A stretch of DNA of 36,353 bases from Alphaproteobacteria bacterium (GCA_016778985.1 JADHOM010000021.1:1-36353); one strand, 5' to 3'. Shown: positions 1-6,688, numbered from the stretch's first letter. A program made the numbers and translations. Notes: generated from the letters alone by a model not told the origin.

Positions 1-411
1 ATTAGCAAATGCCTCAAGCGCAGCCATATCCAAAGGTGCTTGCGGTTTGCCATCGGTTTTATGGCCGCCTGTGACAAATGCCACCGGGTCTTGACCAAGC
101 GAATTGCCGAGATTGTTTTTGCTAAGGCTAGTTTCTGCAAAACCTATCATAACCAAGCCAATGCGCCCACCCATGCCTTCTACCACGGCGTTTGTCGCCA
201 GTGTCGTTGATAGGCACACTTGCTTGAGCGTATGGCGTTGATCTTGGGTCAATTGATCAATGACAGAATGAATCGCTGCCCCTAAGCCAATGGATAAATC
301 TTCTCGTGTCGTAGGAGCTTTTGCTTTCGCCACTAGAGTGCCATCTTGACTATTAATGATAGCCGCATCCGTAAATGTGCCGCCCGTATCAAGTCCGAGA
401 ATAAATGCCAT
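1..411 (-). CDS. Hydantoinase/oxoprolinase family protein, N-terminal part (3' end outside window)
   Basis: The reverse strand from the ATG at 411 stays open for 137 codons to the window edge, so the 5' end is present and the 3' end is missing. The product begins MAFILGLDTGGTFTDAAII. The DTGGTFTD phosphate-binding signature is typical of the N-terminal domain of the hydantoinase A/5-oxoprolinase family, ATP-dependent enzymes that open cyclic amides such as N-methylhydantoin or 5-oxoproline. The actual substrate cannot be told from this fragment. It starts 13 bases after the stop of the amidotransferase gene, with an AGGCGG ribosome binding site just upstream, so the two are probably co-transcribed. 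The downstream hydantoinase B partner expected for such enzymes would lie outside the window. Confidence 0.85.
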   Translation of the reverse strand, partial: MAFILGLDTGGTFTDAAIINSQDGTLVAKAKAPTTREDLSIGLGAAIHSVIDQLTQDQRHTLKQVCLSTTLATNAVVEGMGGRIGLVMIGFAETSLSKNNLGNSLGQDPVAFVTGGHKTDGKPQAPLDMAALEAFAN

Positions 412-424
412 ATTGTGATCCGCC

Positions 425-1180
425 TCAGGCAGCGCGTGATTGGGTGGCAAGCGCATGATTGAGGAAGTTAGCCATCCAATCACGCACTTGATCATTGTCT
501 GTTGGGGTGCTGAGGCTGTCGGTTGCACGGGCAACGCCTTCATCACCTATTGCACCGCTATGTCGGTTAATTAAGGCAGATAAATAGGCTGTATTAAACT
601 CCGGATGACCTTGGAAAGACAGCACCCGACCAGGGATTATAAATGCCGCATAGGGGCAGAAATCATCACCTAATAAAGCCTCTGCTTCGGCTGGCAGACT
701 AATCACTTGATCCTGATGCATATAAATCAGACGCACGGATTGGCCTTTGCTAGACGCCTCCGGCAAGTCACTTTGCATTGCCATCGCTTTAATGCCAACC
801 CCCCAGCCTTTATCAGATAACACCGCCTCACCACCGAGAGCATGGGCAAGCAGTTGATGACCAAAGCAAACACCAATCAGAGGTATCTGCATATTATAAG
901 CTGACTTAACAAAATCCATCAGCCGCGGTATCCACGGCAAATCATCATAAACTCCGTGGCGACTGCCTGAGATCATATAGGCGTCATAATCGGTCAGCTG
1001 CTCTGGAAAATCTCCATGGCGAACATGAATGAATGTAATATCCAGCATGTCATTAAGAGGCGCCAGGTACGACGTAAACATTTCTTGATAAGAGGGGTTA
1101 TGTGGACGCATATTAATGCCGGTTTCCCCAGCAAGTAAAATGCCTAGCTTGATCTGTTTGTGTTGCACCATAATCATCAC
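425..1180 (-). CDS. Class I glutamine amidotransferase (GMP synthase-like)
   Basis: A 251-residue stand-alone class I glutamine amidotransferase domain, which releases ammonia from glutamine or cleaves gamma-glutamyl compounds. The triad is visible: nucleophile Cys105 in GVCFGHQ, and His192 and Glu194 in GHPEF. The MISGSRHGVYDD segment near residue 69 matches the oxyanion-strand region of GMP synthase-like amidotransferases. The longest reading frame starts with GTG, directly followed by an ATG at 1177 and another at 1171. No Shine-Dalgarno sequence decides strongly, and the ATG at 1177 is a good alternative. It lies upstream of, and in operon with, the hydantoinase-like gene. A shared role in gamma-glutamyl or hydantoin catabolism is an inference from this pairing. 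The acceptor or substrate is unknown. Confidence 0.85.
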   Translation of the reverse strand: MMIMVQHKQIKLGILLAGETGINMRPHNPSYQEMFTSYLAPLNDMLDITFIHVRHGDFPEQLTDYDAYMISGSRHGVYDDLPWIPRLMDFVKSAYNMQIPLIGVCFGHQLLAHALGGEAVLSDKGWGVGIKAMAMQSDLPEASSKGQSVRLIYMHQDQVISLPAEAEALLGDDFCPYAAFIIPGRVLSFQGHPEFNTAYLSALINRHSGAIGDEGVARATDSLSTPTDNDQVRDWMANFLNHALATQSRAA

Positions 1181-1280
1181 CTAACTCTATTGATACCACA
1201 TCAGTTCCAATTGCTATCTACCCCATATAAAACGACATATCTATGGGATGCAATATGATCTTGTGGTAAATCGAAATAAT

Positions 1281-1526
1281 TTATTGATTTGGGGATTGTA
1301 CGATAGTCATAAGTTCAGCCAAAATATAAAGCCGAATGGCACTGGAAAGACCGCCAACATCTTGCCCGGAGCTTATCCTTTTGCTGCGTTCAATATCAAT
1401 ATTAGCAACAATACGGGCGAGAGAGCATCCCTGACGCTGGGCGATGAGCTGTAAGGCCTGCCAGAAATCAGCTTCCAGAGAGATCGATGTTCTATGACCA
1501 TTGATTGTCATTGAGCGCTTGATCAC
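1281..1526 (-). CDS. Ribbon-helix-helix domain protein (RHH_4 type)
   Basis: An 81-residue protein whose first half, RSMTINGHRTSISLEADFW, matches the start of the alphaproteobacterial RHH_4 ribbon-helix-helix family. The later segment with LSSAIRLYIL also matches the family ending. These are small DNA-binding or regulatory proteins of unknown target. The GTG start at 1526 is supported by an AAGGA site nine bases upstream; an ATG at 1511 is the alternative. It follows the phage repressor gene on the same strand with a 63-base gap, so it may be transcribed from the repressor promoter. The family is also common as chromosomal housekeeping genes, so membership of the phage island is uncertain. 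Confidence 0.75.
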   Translation of the reverse strand: MIKRSMTINGHRTSISLEADFWQALQLIAQRQGCSLARIVANIDIERSKRISSGQDVGGLSSAIRLYILAELMTIVQSPNQ

Positions 1527-1589
1527 AGATACACATCCTTACGGTTTTCTAATTAGGGTACTATTCAGACCAGATTACACCTAATCACT

Positions 1590-2255
1590 CTAGATCAGAC
1601 ATAATTTCCAAATGGCACGACCTATGATATTGAGCGAAGATGCAGTCTGGGTAAAGCCCTCTTGATCATGTGATGAATGGCGAACAAAAATCATATCATG
1701 CGTGTTATCAGGTTGTTCTAAAAATCGCAGTTTAATGTGATCACCCGCATCAATGGCAAAGCATCCAGCATGCAGAGCGCTATCGTCAGATGTGTCAATA
1801 ATGGCAAAATTGCCCATTGCGGCCAAGGCATTGGCAGCATCATCACCGATCTGGACGAGGGTTAGGGCTGAGGAATTTTTATAGCCTAAATGATTGAGCA
1901 TATGATGAGACATCTTCCAAGACTGAAGTTTTAACCCGGCATGTTGAGGATGATCCAAAAACGCAATACTCACCATGCCATCAGATTTGCCTTTTTGAAA
2001 TTGTTTTGAAATCTCCTCCTCAAGTTCTGCCGACATCAGCGTTTCATGAGGAATATCTAGCATAGCGGCAAGTTTGTGACGGATATCTTCGGGCAGATAG
2101 AGCGGTGATCGGCGTTCAATATATTGTTGTAAATAGGCGTGATTGCGGCCGCAAGCCAGTGACAATTGTTTCAGTGTCCGTGGCGGCGATGCGGAGGAGA
2201 TAGCATTTAGTAATGCTTGCCGAGGGCGATCATAGGTATTTAATGGGTCTGTCAT
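1590..2255 (-). CDS. Phage repressor-like protein: HTH plus degenerate S24 (LexA-like) domain
   Basis: A 221-residue protein with an N-terminal helix-turn-helix (about residues 25-70, TLKQLSLACGRNHAYLQQYI) and a C-terminal domain that follows the S24 repressor layout down to the final ...LNIIGRAIWK strand. In S24 repressors the catalytic serine sits in a GDSM motif; here the matching segment reads VQIGDDAANA, so the serine is absent. A lysine remains in DHIKLRFL. Self-cleavage, and hence classic SOS induction, is therefore unlikely. It faces away from the terminase operon across an 85-base region containing a promoter and a 16-bp palindrome that recurs before the small terminase gene. By position it is the regulator of the island. 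The S24 assignment is by pattern; the HTH and the position are firmer. Confidence 0.75.
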   Translation of the reverse strand: MTDPLNTYDRPRQALLNAISSASPPRTLKQLSLACGRNHAYLQQYIERRSPLYLPEDIRHKLAAMLDIPHETLMSAELEEEISKQFQKGKSDGMVSIAFLDHPQHAGLKLQSWKMSHHMLNHLGYKNSSALTLVQIGDDAANALAAMGNFAIIDTSDDSALHAGCFAIDAGDHIKLRFLEQPDNTHDMIFVRHSSHDQEGFTQTASSLNIIGRAIWKLCLI

Positions 2256-2340
2256 AACCTATTCTTAAGAATAAATTGAAATAAGATATATCCTATTATA
2301 TATAACAAGAGTTGTACAACACTCTTTTGCGGAGATCGTA
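2256..2340. promoter_or_regulatory. Divergent control region between repressor and rightward phage genes
   Basis: This 85-base AT-rich spacer holds a rightward promoter candidate, TTGAAA (2276-2281) and TATATA (2299-2304) with a 17-base spacer. The operator-like sequence ATAAGATATATCCTAT (2281-2296) lies in that spacer. Two further palindromes flank it: ATTCTTAAGAAT (2261-2272) and GTTGTACAAC (2311-2320). The layout resembles a phage immunity region where a repressor controls itself and the opposite operon. Promoter calls are by eye. Confidence 0.55.
2281..2296. promoter_or_regulatory. Putative repressor operator, copy 1
   Basis: ATAAGATATATCCTAT differs at one position from the perfect palindrome at 2783-2798. 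It lies between the -35 and -10 elements of the rightward promoter, where a bound repressor would block RNA polymerase. Assignment to the repressor encoded at 1590-2255 is inferred from proximity and recurrence. Confidence 0.6.
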
Positions 2341-2439
2341 ATGAAATTAGCATCATCCCCTATCCTTACAGACAATAAAATGATTGTGTCAGCAGAACAG
2401 CTGAAAATAGCGTTGCGGCGTATGGGCAAGACATTATGA
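2341..2439 (+). CDS. Small unidentified ORF (32 aa), first rightward gene of the phage island
   Basis: ATG at 2341 preceded by GGAG (2331-2334) at a suitable distance opens a 32-codon frame beginning MKLASSPILTDNK and ending LRRMGKTL, with TGA at 2437-2439. I do not recognise it. It occupies the position where lambdoid phages place cro, directly downstream of the operator-containing promoter and divergent from the repressor. Its basic, amphipathic C-terminal half (SAEQLKIALRRMGK) could form a helix. It may instead be the remnant of a longer early protein, or a leader peptide. Supported by ribosome binding site and position only. Confidence 0.4.
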   Translation: MKLASSPILTDNKMIVSAEQLKIALRRMGKTL

Positions 2440-2469
2440 GTATTGCCACTCACCTATCTGGATAAGCCA

Positions 2470-2769
2470 ATGATGCCGCAGTCATCATGTCCAGATTACA
2501 ATCAATGGCAGACTAGCGTAGCAAGCGAGTTCAGGCGATCAACAAAGCTGAAGGCCAATCCCAGAGAAATTAGTAATGCTGAATATTGGTTAGCAGTTAT
2601 CATTCAGCTAGAGGTTTCACAACGGCGTATTGTTATGGCGCGAGCCATGGGCATCACATGGCGGCGATTAGAAGAAATGGATGGCCGAAGCCATACTACC
2701 TTGCGCAAGGTTGAGTTAGCAGCACTCCATAAAATGCTGATCTTAGCAAAGCCCGAAAATAAACCTTGA
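2470..2769 (+). CDS. Phage-type DUF6362-like protein (putative DNA-binding)
   Basis: The frame can be opened at TTG 2443, but ATG 2470 (or 2473) is preceded by GGATAA and is preferred, giving about 99 residues. The C-terminal half, RIVMARAMGITWRRLEEMDGR followed by a threonine/leucine-rich helix, resembles the helix-turn-helix end of DUF6362 proteins. Those are small proteins found next to terminase genes in alphaproteobacterial prophages. It probably binds DNA, perhaps as a late regulator or in packaging; no enzymatic motif is seen. It starts 30 bases after the 32-aa ORF and ends just before the second promoter/operator. Family assignment is from memory of the motif pattern. Confidence 0.6.
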   Translation: MMPQSSCPDYNQWQTSVASEFRRSTKLKANPREISNAEYWLAVIIQLEVSQRRIVMARAMGITWRRLEEMDGRSHTTLRKVELAALHKMLILAKPENKP

Positions 2770-2801
2770 CTAATTTTATAAAATAGGATATATCCTATCA
2801 T
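2766..2801 (+). promoter_or_regulatory. Second rightward phage promoter with perfect 16-bp operator palindrome
   Basis: ATAGGATATATCCTAT at 2783-2798 is a perfect inverted repeat and matches the site at 2281-2296 in 15 of 16 positions. A TTGACT box (2766-2771) with TATATC (2789-2794) 17 bases on would place the palindrome over the -10 element. The promoter would drive the terminase genes and be shut by the same repressor. Confidence 0.6.
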
Positions 2802-2904
2802 ACAATTGATAAATCTATCATATTCAAACAGGCTCCACCAAACAGGCTTCATATGGCGCCTGTTTTTTTGTTTCTGCCCTTTATGCTCTACCCTTTGGTT
2901 CTTG

Positions 2905-3318
2905 ATGACAAATAAAAAAATTGCATTTTTAACGCGTCTAGCGGTGACAGGAAATGTTAGTGCTTCAGCTGATTACGCTGATCTATCACGATCACAAGCC
3001 TATGAATGGCGTAAGACTGATGCGAATTTTGCCGCATCATGGGATGAGGCGCTGGCTATTGCTGTTGATCAGTTAGCCCTAGAAGCCAGACGCCGAGCCG
3101 TAGAAGGTATTGAGGAAGTCCGATATTATCAAGGTGAGCCTATTGGCAGTATGCGCAAATATTCGGATCAGTTGCTGATGTTTCTTTTGCGCGCTTATGA
3201 CCCCAAGACATTTCAGGCGCTTCGCCGTGAGCATATTGATCAGACGCGATCAGTTCAGGATATCCGTGACCAGTTACAGAAAAAAATGGATCAATTTACT
3301 GCAGACAAAAAACTCTGA
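2905..3318 (+). CDS. Phage terminase small subunit-like protein
   Basis: The reading frame is open from 2806, but homology begins at MTNKKIAFLTRLAVTG (ATG 2905), giving 137 residues. The pattern FLTRLAVTGNVSASADYADL with SRSQAYEWRK is a homeodomain-like helix-turn-helix. It is followed by ALEARRRAVEGIEE and RKYSDQLLMFLLRAYDP, the usual arrangement of small terminase proteins in alphaproteobacterial prophages. The small subunit recognises phage DNA and hands it to the large subunit for cutting and packaging. The large subunit gene directly follows and overlaps, which strengthens the call. No strong ribosome binding site is visible at 2905, so the exact start is less certain than the function. 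Confidence 0.75.
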   Translation: MTNKKIAFLTRLAVTGNVSASADYADLSRSQAYEWRKTDANFAASWDEALAIAVDQLALEARRRAVEGIEEVRYYQGEPIGSMRKYSDQLLMFLLRAYDPKTFQALRREHIDQTRSVQDIRDQLQKKMDQFTADKKL

Positions 3319-4567
3319 TCTGCGGCAAGCCTATGTCAATACGCTGGATCGCGATGAATTGATGTATCTGCTTTATGACTGGTCGCTATGGGCGCGCGAA
3401 AAACAATTGCCGCCCCCAGCGCATTGGCATATCTGGCTATTAATGGCTGGCCGAGGCTTTGGCAAGACGCGGACAGGGTCTGAATGGGTGCGGGCGCAAG
3501 CTATGTTGGGGCAGTGTGAACTGATCGCCCTAGTTGGGCATACTATGGATGATGTACGGCATGTAATGATTGAGGGTCCATCTGGCATCTTGCAGATATC
3601 ACCGCCCGAAGCAAGACCGACATGGTTGCCATCACGGCGGCTGTTGATCTGGCCTAACGGCGCGAAGGCACGATGTTATTCATCAGAAGACCCAAATCAA
3701 TTACTAGGCCCTGAACATGAAAAGGCTTGGTGTGATGAGATTGCCAAATGGCGATATCCACAGAGCTGGGAAAATCTCATGCTGGGCTTGCGGGCAGGTA
3801 AAATGCCGCAAGTCATAGCGACAACAACACCGCGGCCTCTTAAATGGATAAATGCCTTAGTAAAAACCGCCGGAGTTATTTTGGTGCAAGGGCTAAGTCG
3901 AGAAAATGAGCGCAATCTAGCGCCCGGATTTATCGATATGATGACCACTCATTTCAGTGATCCGGCGCTGTTAGCGCAAGAGCTGGAAGGGCGGCTAATG
4001 ACCGAATTACCGCATGCGCTGTGGGATCGTGAGATGATTGAACAATGCCGCGGCCAAATGCCTGCACGAGAGCTGCTAACCTCTGTCGTGATCGGCGTTG
4101 ATCCAGCCGTTGAGGGCAGTGATGAAACGGGAATAATTGTCGCTGGAAAAGCCGCAGATGGCATGATCTGGATTTTAGAGGATCAGACCCTGCGTTCCCG
4201 ACCACGGCAATGGGTTGACCGGATTATTGCCGTCTGGAGGCGCTGGAAAGCTAATGCCGTTGTGGTTGAGGTCAATCAGGGCGGTGATGTCATTAGGGAA
4301 TTATTGCGGAGCCAGCAGATCAATCTGCCTATTCGTAAAGTTAGGGCAAGGCAAGGCAAGCTTGTGCGCGCTGAACCTGTGGCGTTGTTATATGCAAGCG
4401 GTCAGATACGCCATGCCAATAGTTTTGTCGCCCTTGAAGATCAAATGTGTTCCTGTGTTCCGGGAGTGAGGCCGTCGCCATCGCCTGATCGGCTAGATGC
4501 GCTGGTCTGGGCAGTAACCAGATTGCAGTCGTCTGGACGTGCCAAAACATCAACCATGATGCTTTAA
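3266..4567 (+). CDS. Phage terminase large subunit (packaging ATPase/nuclease)
   Basis: The motor that cuts and pumps phage DNA into capsids. With the GTG start at 3266, preceded by AGGA at 3257-3260, the protein has 433 residues and overlaps the small subunit gene by 53 bases; ATG 3362 is a shorter alternative. ATPase motifs are intact: Walker A GRGFGKT (about 63-69), Walker B-type ending CDE (156-158) and the coupling motif ATTTPR (185-190). The RNase H-like nuclease residues are also present: Asp279 in IGVDPAVEG, Glu335 in VVVEVNQGG and the acidic pair in PSPDRLDALVWAV (408-411). It resembles gene-transfer-agent and HK97-type terminases of alphaproteobacteria. Nothing in it looks decayed, unlike the portal gene that follows. 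Confidence 0.92.
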   Translation: MTSYRKKWINLLQTKNSDLRQAYVNTLDRDELMYLLYDWSLWAREKQLPPPAHWHIWLLMAGRGFGKTRTGSEWVRAQAMLGQCELIALVGHTMDDVRHVMIEGPSGILQISPPEARPTWLPSRRLLIWPNGAKARCYSSEDPNQLLGPEHEKAWCDEIAKWRYPQSWENLMLGLRAGKMPQVIATTTPRPLKWINALVKTAGVILVQGLSRENERNLAPGFIDMMTTHFSDPALLAQELEGRLMTELPHALWDREMIEQCRGQMPARELLTSVVIGVDPAVEGSDETGIIVAGKAADGMIWILEDQTLRSRPRQWVDRIIAVWRRWKANAVVVEVNQGGDVIRELLRSQQINLPIRKVRARQGKLVRAEPVALLYASGQIRHANSFVALEDQMCSCVPGVRPSPSPDRLDALVWAVTRLQSSGRAKTSTMML

Positions 4568-4591
4568 TCAATGCTTAAATAGGAGATAGCC

Positions 4592-5146
4592 ATGGCTATT
4601 CAAAATGTTGCTGAACCGGGGCCACGTTGGCAGGCGATATCATCTGATCTGGATTTGACACATGATCTGATGGGGGGAACGCGAAACATGCGGCAAGCGG
4701 GATTGAAATGGCTGCCGAAAGAACATTCAGAATCATGGGAAGCATGGCGCGGACGGCTCAATAGATCGGTTCTTTTTAATGGCCTTGCGCGAACCATTGC
4801 GGCTTTATCAGGGCGCCCATTCGGGCAAGATGTCATGGTCAAACATGCGCATCCGCGGATTGAAGCCTTTATCAAAAATATGGATGGTAAGGGCTGCTCG
4901 CTGACGACATTCGCAGGTCATATGCTACGCTTGATGTTGCGAGATGGACTTGTCTATGTTGCCGTTGATGCGCGACCTGATGGTGATATGCCATATTGCG
5001 TGCTGGTTGAGGCTAGCCAGATGATAGGGCTCAGGCGTGACCCTGATACAAATGCGATTACACAAGCGCGCATCCGTGAACGTATTCTCACCCAAACAGG
5101 ACAATTCAGTGATGAAGTGATCTTTGAGGTTGGCGTTAGCTTCTAA
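4592..5146 (+). pseudogene. Truncated DUF4055 (portal-like) phage protein
   Basis: Good GGAG ribosome binding site and ATG start, 24 bases after the large terminase. The 184 residues follow the DUF4055 family from its start: LKWLPKEHSESWEAWRGRLN, then FNGLARTIAALSGRPFGQD and the LRDGLVYVAVDA segment. DUF4055 proteins lie in the portal position next to terminases and are usually well over 400 residues, so more than half is missing. The frame stops after RILTQTGQFSDEVIFEV, and none of the remainder is recognisable in any frame before the next gene. A deletion that joined the gene to the hairpin-rich stretch is the simplest reading. A functional short form cannot be excluded. Confidence 0.7.
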
Positions 5147-5202
5147 TCCAATATCAACATAATTGGGGGGCACCTATCCTTAAGTATTTGTAAAACCCTC
5201 CA

Positions 5203-5387
5203 TTGCCATGAGAGAGATTATCTCTCTCATGGCAACATTTTTCTCCCCAGCAAATGGTGTGAGATGATTGCCCGAACTTTCCAGTAGTCATCAGGTCTCT
5301 GGAAGTTTTAGGGCAATGTCTTAACCCCACTTGCTTTACCCCCCTTGAGCTGCCTTGCCTTGGTAGTATCATCAAGGGGGGTTTTTT
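5203..5387 (+). ncRNA. Candidate structured RNA in the phage island (three hairpins, intrinsic terminator)
   Basis: The gene-free stretch 5147-5482 contains three strong inverted repeats in a row. Hairpin 1 pairs TTGCCATGAGAGAGA (5203-5217) perfectly with 5221-5235. Hairpin 2 pairs ATTGCCCGAACTTTCCAG (5267-5284) with 5299-5317, with a small internal mismatch. Hairpin 3 is the terminator CCCCCCTTGA (5339-5348) with TCAAGGGGGG (5372-5381) and six T. I find no plausible coding frame. It could be an independent small RNA, the structured 3' end of the terminase transcript, or the remnant of a small insertion. I see no convincing promoter of its own. Confidence 0.4.
5339..5387 (+). terminator. Rho-independent terminator after the truncated portal gene
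   Basis: A perfect 10-bp stem, CCCCCCTTGA pairing with TCAAGGGGGG, a 23-base loop and a run of six T (5382-5387). It separates the packaging operon from the lysis genes, which would then need their own promoter in 5388-5482. TTGACT (5402-5407 region) and TTGACG (about 5456) are the only -35-like boxes there, and neither has a good -10. Confidence 0.8.
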
Positions 5388-5482
5388 AATTCAAAGCAAA
5401 ATTGACTGGCTAAACCTCTTTACTCGCTACCCGACTAAACCCCGAACTAACGCATTGACGATCCGACAGAAAGGACACGAAG

Positions 5483-5962
5483 ATGATACCGCCTGCGCTT
5501 ATGCTACCGCTAGTTGATCTGGTGCTGGATAAAATCACCAACCCTGGAAAGGACAGAGAGACCGCGAGAACCATTGCCGCTGAAATCCTTGCTGATGAAC
5601 ATCAGGTCAAGCCGATTTATCAAGCTATTGACCAAGCTACTCAACAGATGAATCAAAATCAGACCAGCATAAACCGTATTGAATCAGCGTCCGATCATTT
5701 TTGGAAATCAGGATGGCGTCCGGCGGCGGGCTGGATTTGTATTAGCGCCCTTGCTTGGCATTAACTCATTGAACCTGTTTTGGCGTCATGCTTGACCATG
5801 TTTGGGATGACATTGCCGCCGTTGCCGCGCGCTGATTTTAACGATTTATGGACATTACTGCTCGCCCTTCTGGGGATGAGCGGCTTGCGATCCATTGATA
5901 AAACCCGCCAAAACAACCCATCCCAACACAGGCCCAACACAGGCTCAACACAGGATAACTAA
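5483..5962 (+). pseudogene. GTA-type 3TM holin interrupted by an in-frame TAA
   Basis: The first 93 codons have an AAGGA site before ATG 5483. They follow the start of the GTA_holin_3TM family: amphipathic N-terminus, then ...WKSGWRPAAGWICISALAWH. A TAA at 5762-5764 stops the frame, yet the same frame continues without another stop to 5962. It reads LIEPVLASCLTMFGMTLPPLP then LWTLLLALLGMSGLRSIDK, exactly the second half of the family, with its remaining membrane segments and conserved end. One base change (TAT or TAC to TAA in the usual aromatic position after the His) explains the break. Such holins sit in the inner membrane and release the endolysin. The product is probably inactive unless the stop is read through. 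Confidence 0.8.
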
Positions 5963-5964
5963 AG

Positions 5965-6276
5965 ATGAGCTCACCTAACAAAACGACTGACACTGCGAAA
6001 CCCGCATCACCCATGTTTGGGCAAAATCACGATACAGATTGGAATATGGTGATGGAGCAAGCGGCGCGGCGCGGTGCCAGAAAAGCCCTTGCCGAAATAG
6101 GATTGGATGATCAGGCGGCGTGCCGTGATGTCCGTGATTTGCGCGAATTGCTGATTAATTGGCGGCGTATTCGGCGTGAGGCTACACGCAGTCTGATCAC
6201 CTTTGGTGTCAGGGCGATTTTGATCTTTATGGTGCTGATGGCAGCGTTGGTGATCTCAACCGGCATGGGGCGCTAA
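5965..6276 (+). CDS. DUF6127-like membrane protein of the lysis cassette
   Basis: A 103-residue protein starting two bases after the holin frame. The middle part, ARRGARKALAEIGLDDQAAC then DVRDLRELLINWRRIRREA, matches the DUF6127 family, which accompanies holin and endolysin genes in alphaproteobacterial phages. One C-terminal membrane helix follows (about residues 80-98, TFGVRAILIFMVLMAALVI). By size, topology and position it may act as a second holin, antiholin or spanin-like partner; that role is inferred. The frame is intact, unlike the holin before it. The endolysin gene begins one base after its stop. Confidence 0.7.
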   Translation: MSSPNKTTDTAKPASPMFGQNHDTDWNMVMEQAARRGARKALAEIGLDDQAACRDVRDLRELLINWRRIRREATRSLITFGVRAILIFMVLMAALVISTGMGR

Positions 6277-6277
6277 G

Positions 6278-6688
6278 ATGGCTATTGCCAGCACTTCATT
6301 TCGGTTCAGCCGCCGTAGTGAGAGCCATTTAGCCACCGTTGTTCCCGCCCTGCAAGCGGTGGCTAGGCGGGCGCTTATCTTGTCGCGTGTTGACTTCACC
6401 ATCATTTCTGGCCGCCGTGATATGGCGGAACAACGCCGCATGGTCAGGCAGGGCGTATCAAGAACGCTTAACTCAAGACATCTGACCGGCCATGCCCTTG
6501 ATCTTGTTCCGCTTGATCCTGATACGGGTAAAGGCCAATTTACCCGTGCTCTGGCGATTGAGGTCGCTGTCGCTTTTTACGAAGCTGGATATCAGCTCAA
6601 TATCGCGATCAGGTGGGGCGGCATGTGGGCAGAGTTTGAGGATATCCCTCATGTAGAAATCCCGCATCCCTTTGCCAAAACGCTTTGA
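6278..6688 (+). CDS. M15 family peptidoglycan peptidase (phage endolysin)
   Basis: A 136-residue zinc peptidase of the M15 type, cutting peptide cross-links in the cell wall for phage release. Zinc ligands are visible: His68 and Asp75 in SRHLTGHALD, and His125 in HVEI, with the usual WGGMW segment just before. No signal peptide is seen, so export would depend on a holin, in keeping with the upstream holin gene. All catalytic positions appear intact. It is the last gene of the island; the next gene converges from the other strand 53 bases away and no terminator is evident between them. Confidence 0.85.
   Translation: MAIASTSFRFSRRSESHLATVVPALQAVARRALILSRVDFTIISGRRDMAEQRRMVRQGVSRTLNSRHLTGHALDLVPLDPDTGKGQFTRALAIEVAVAFYEAGYQLNIAIRWGGMWAEFEDIPHVEIPHPFAKTL

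Noticed and set aside
1222-1247. CCCATA/TATGGG inverted repeat after the RHH gene as a terminator
   Set aside because: Only six base pairs with a 14-base loop and no T-run on the relevant strand.
1248-1454. Plus-strand 68-codon frame
   Set aside because: It is antisense to the ribbon-helix-helix gene, has no ribosome binding site and shows no family resemblance.
2806-2904. N-terminal extension of the small terminase (MINLSYSNRL...)
   Set aside because: It would begin inside the promoter/operator region, and its Phe/Cys-rich sequence does not fit the family; ATG 2905 does.
5203-5235. First hairpin as the terminal inverted repeat of an insertion sequence
   Set aside because: The two arms are only three bases apart, no transposase is present, and no flanking target duplication is visible.
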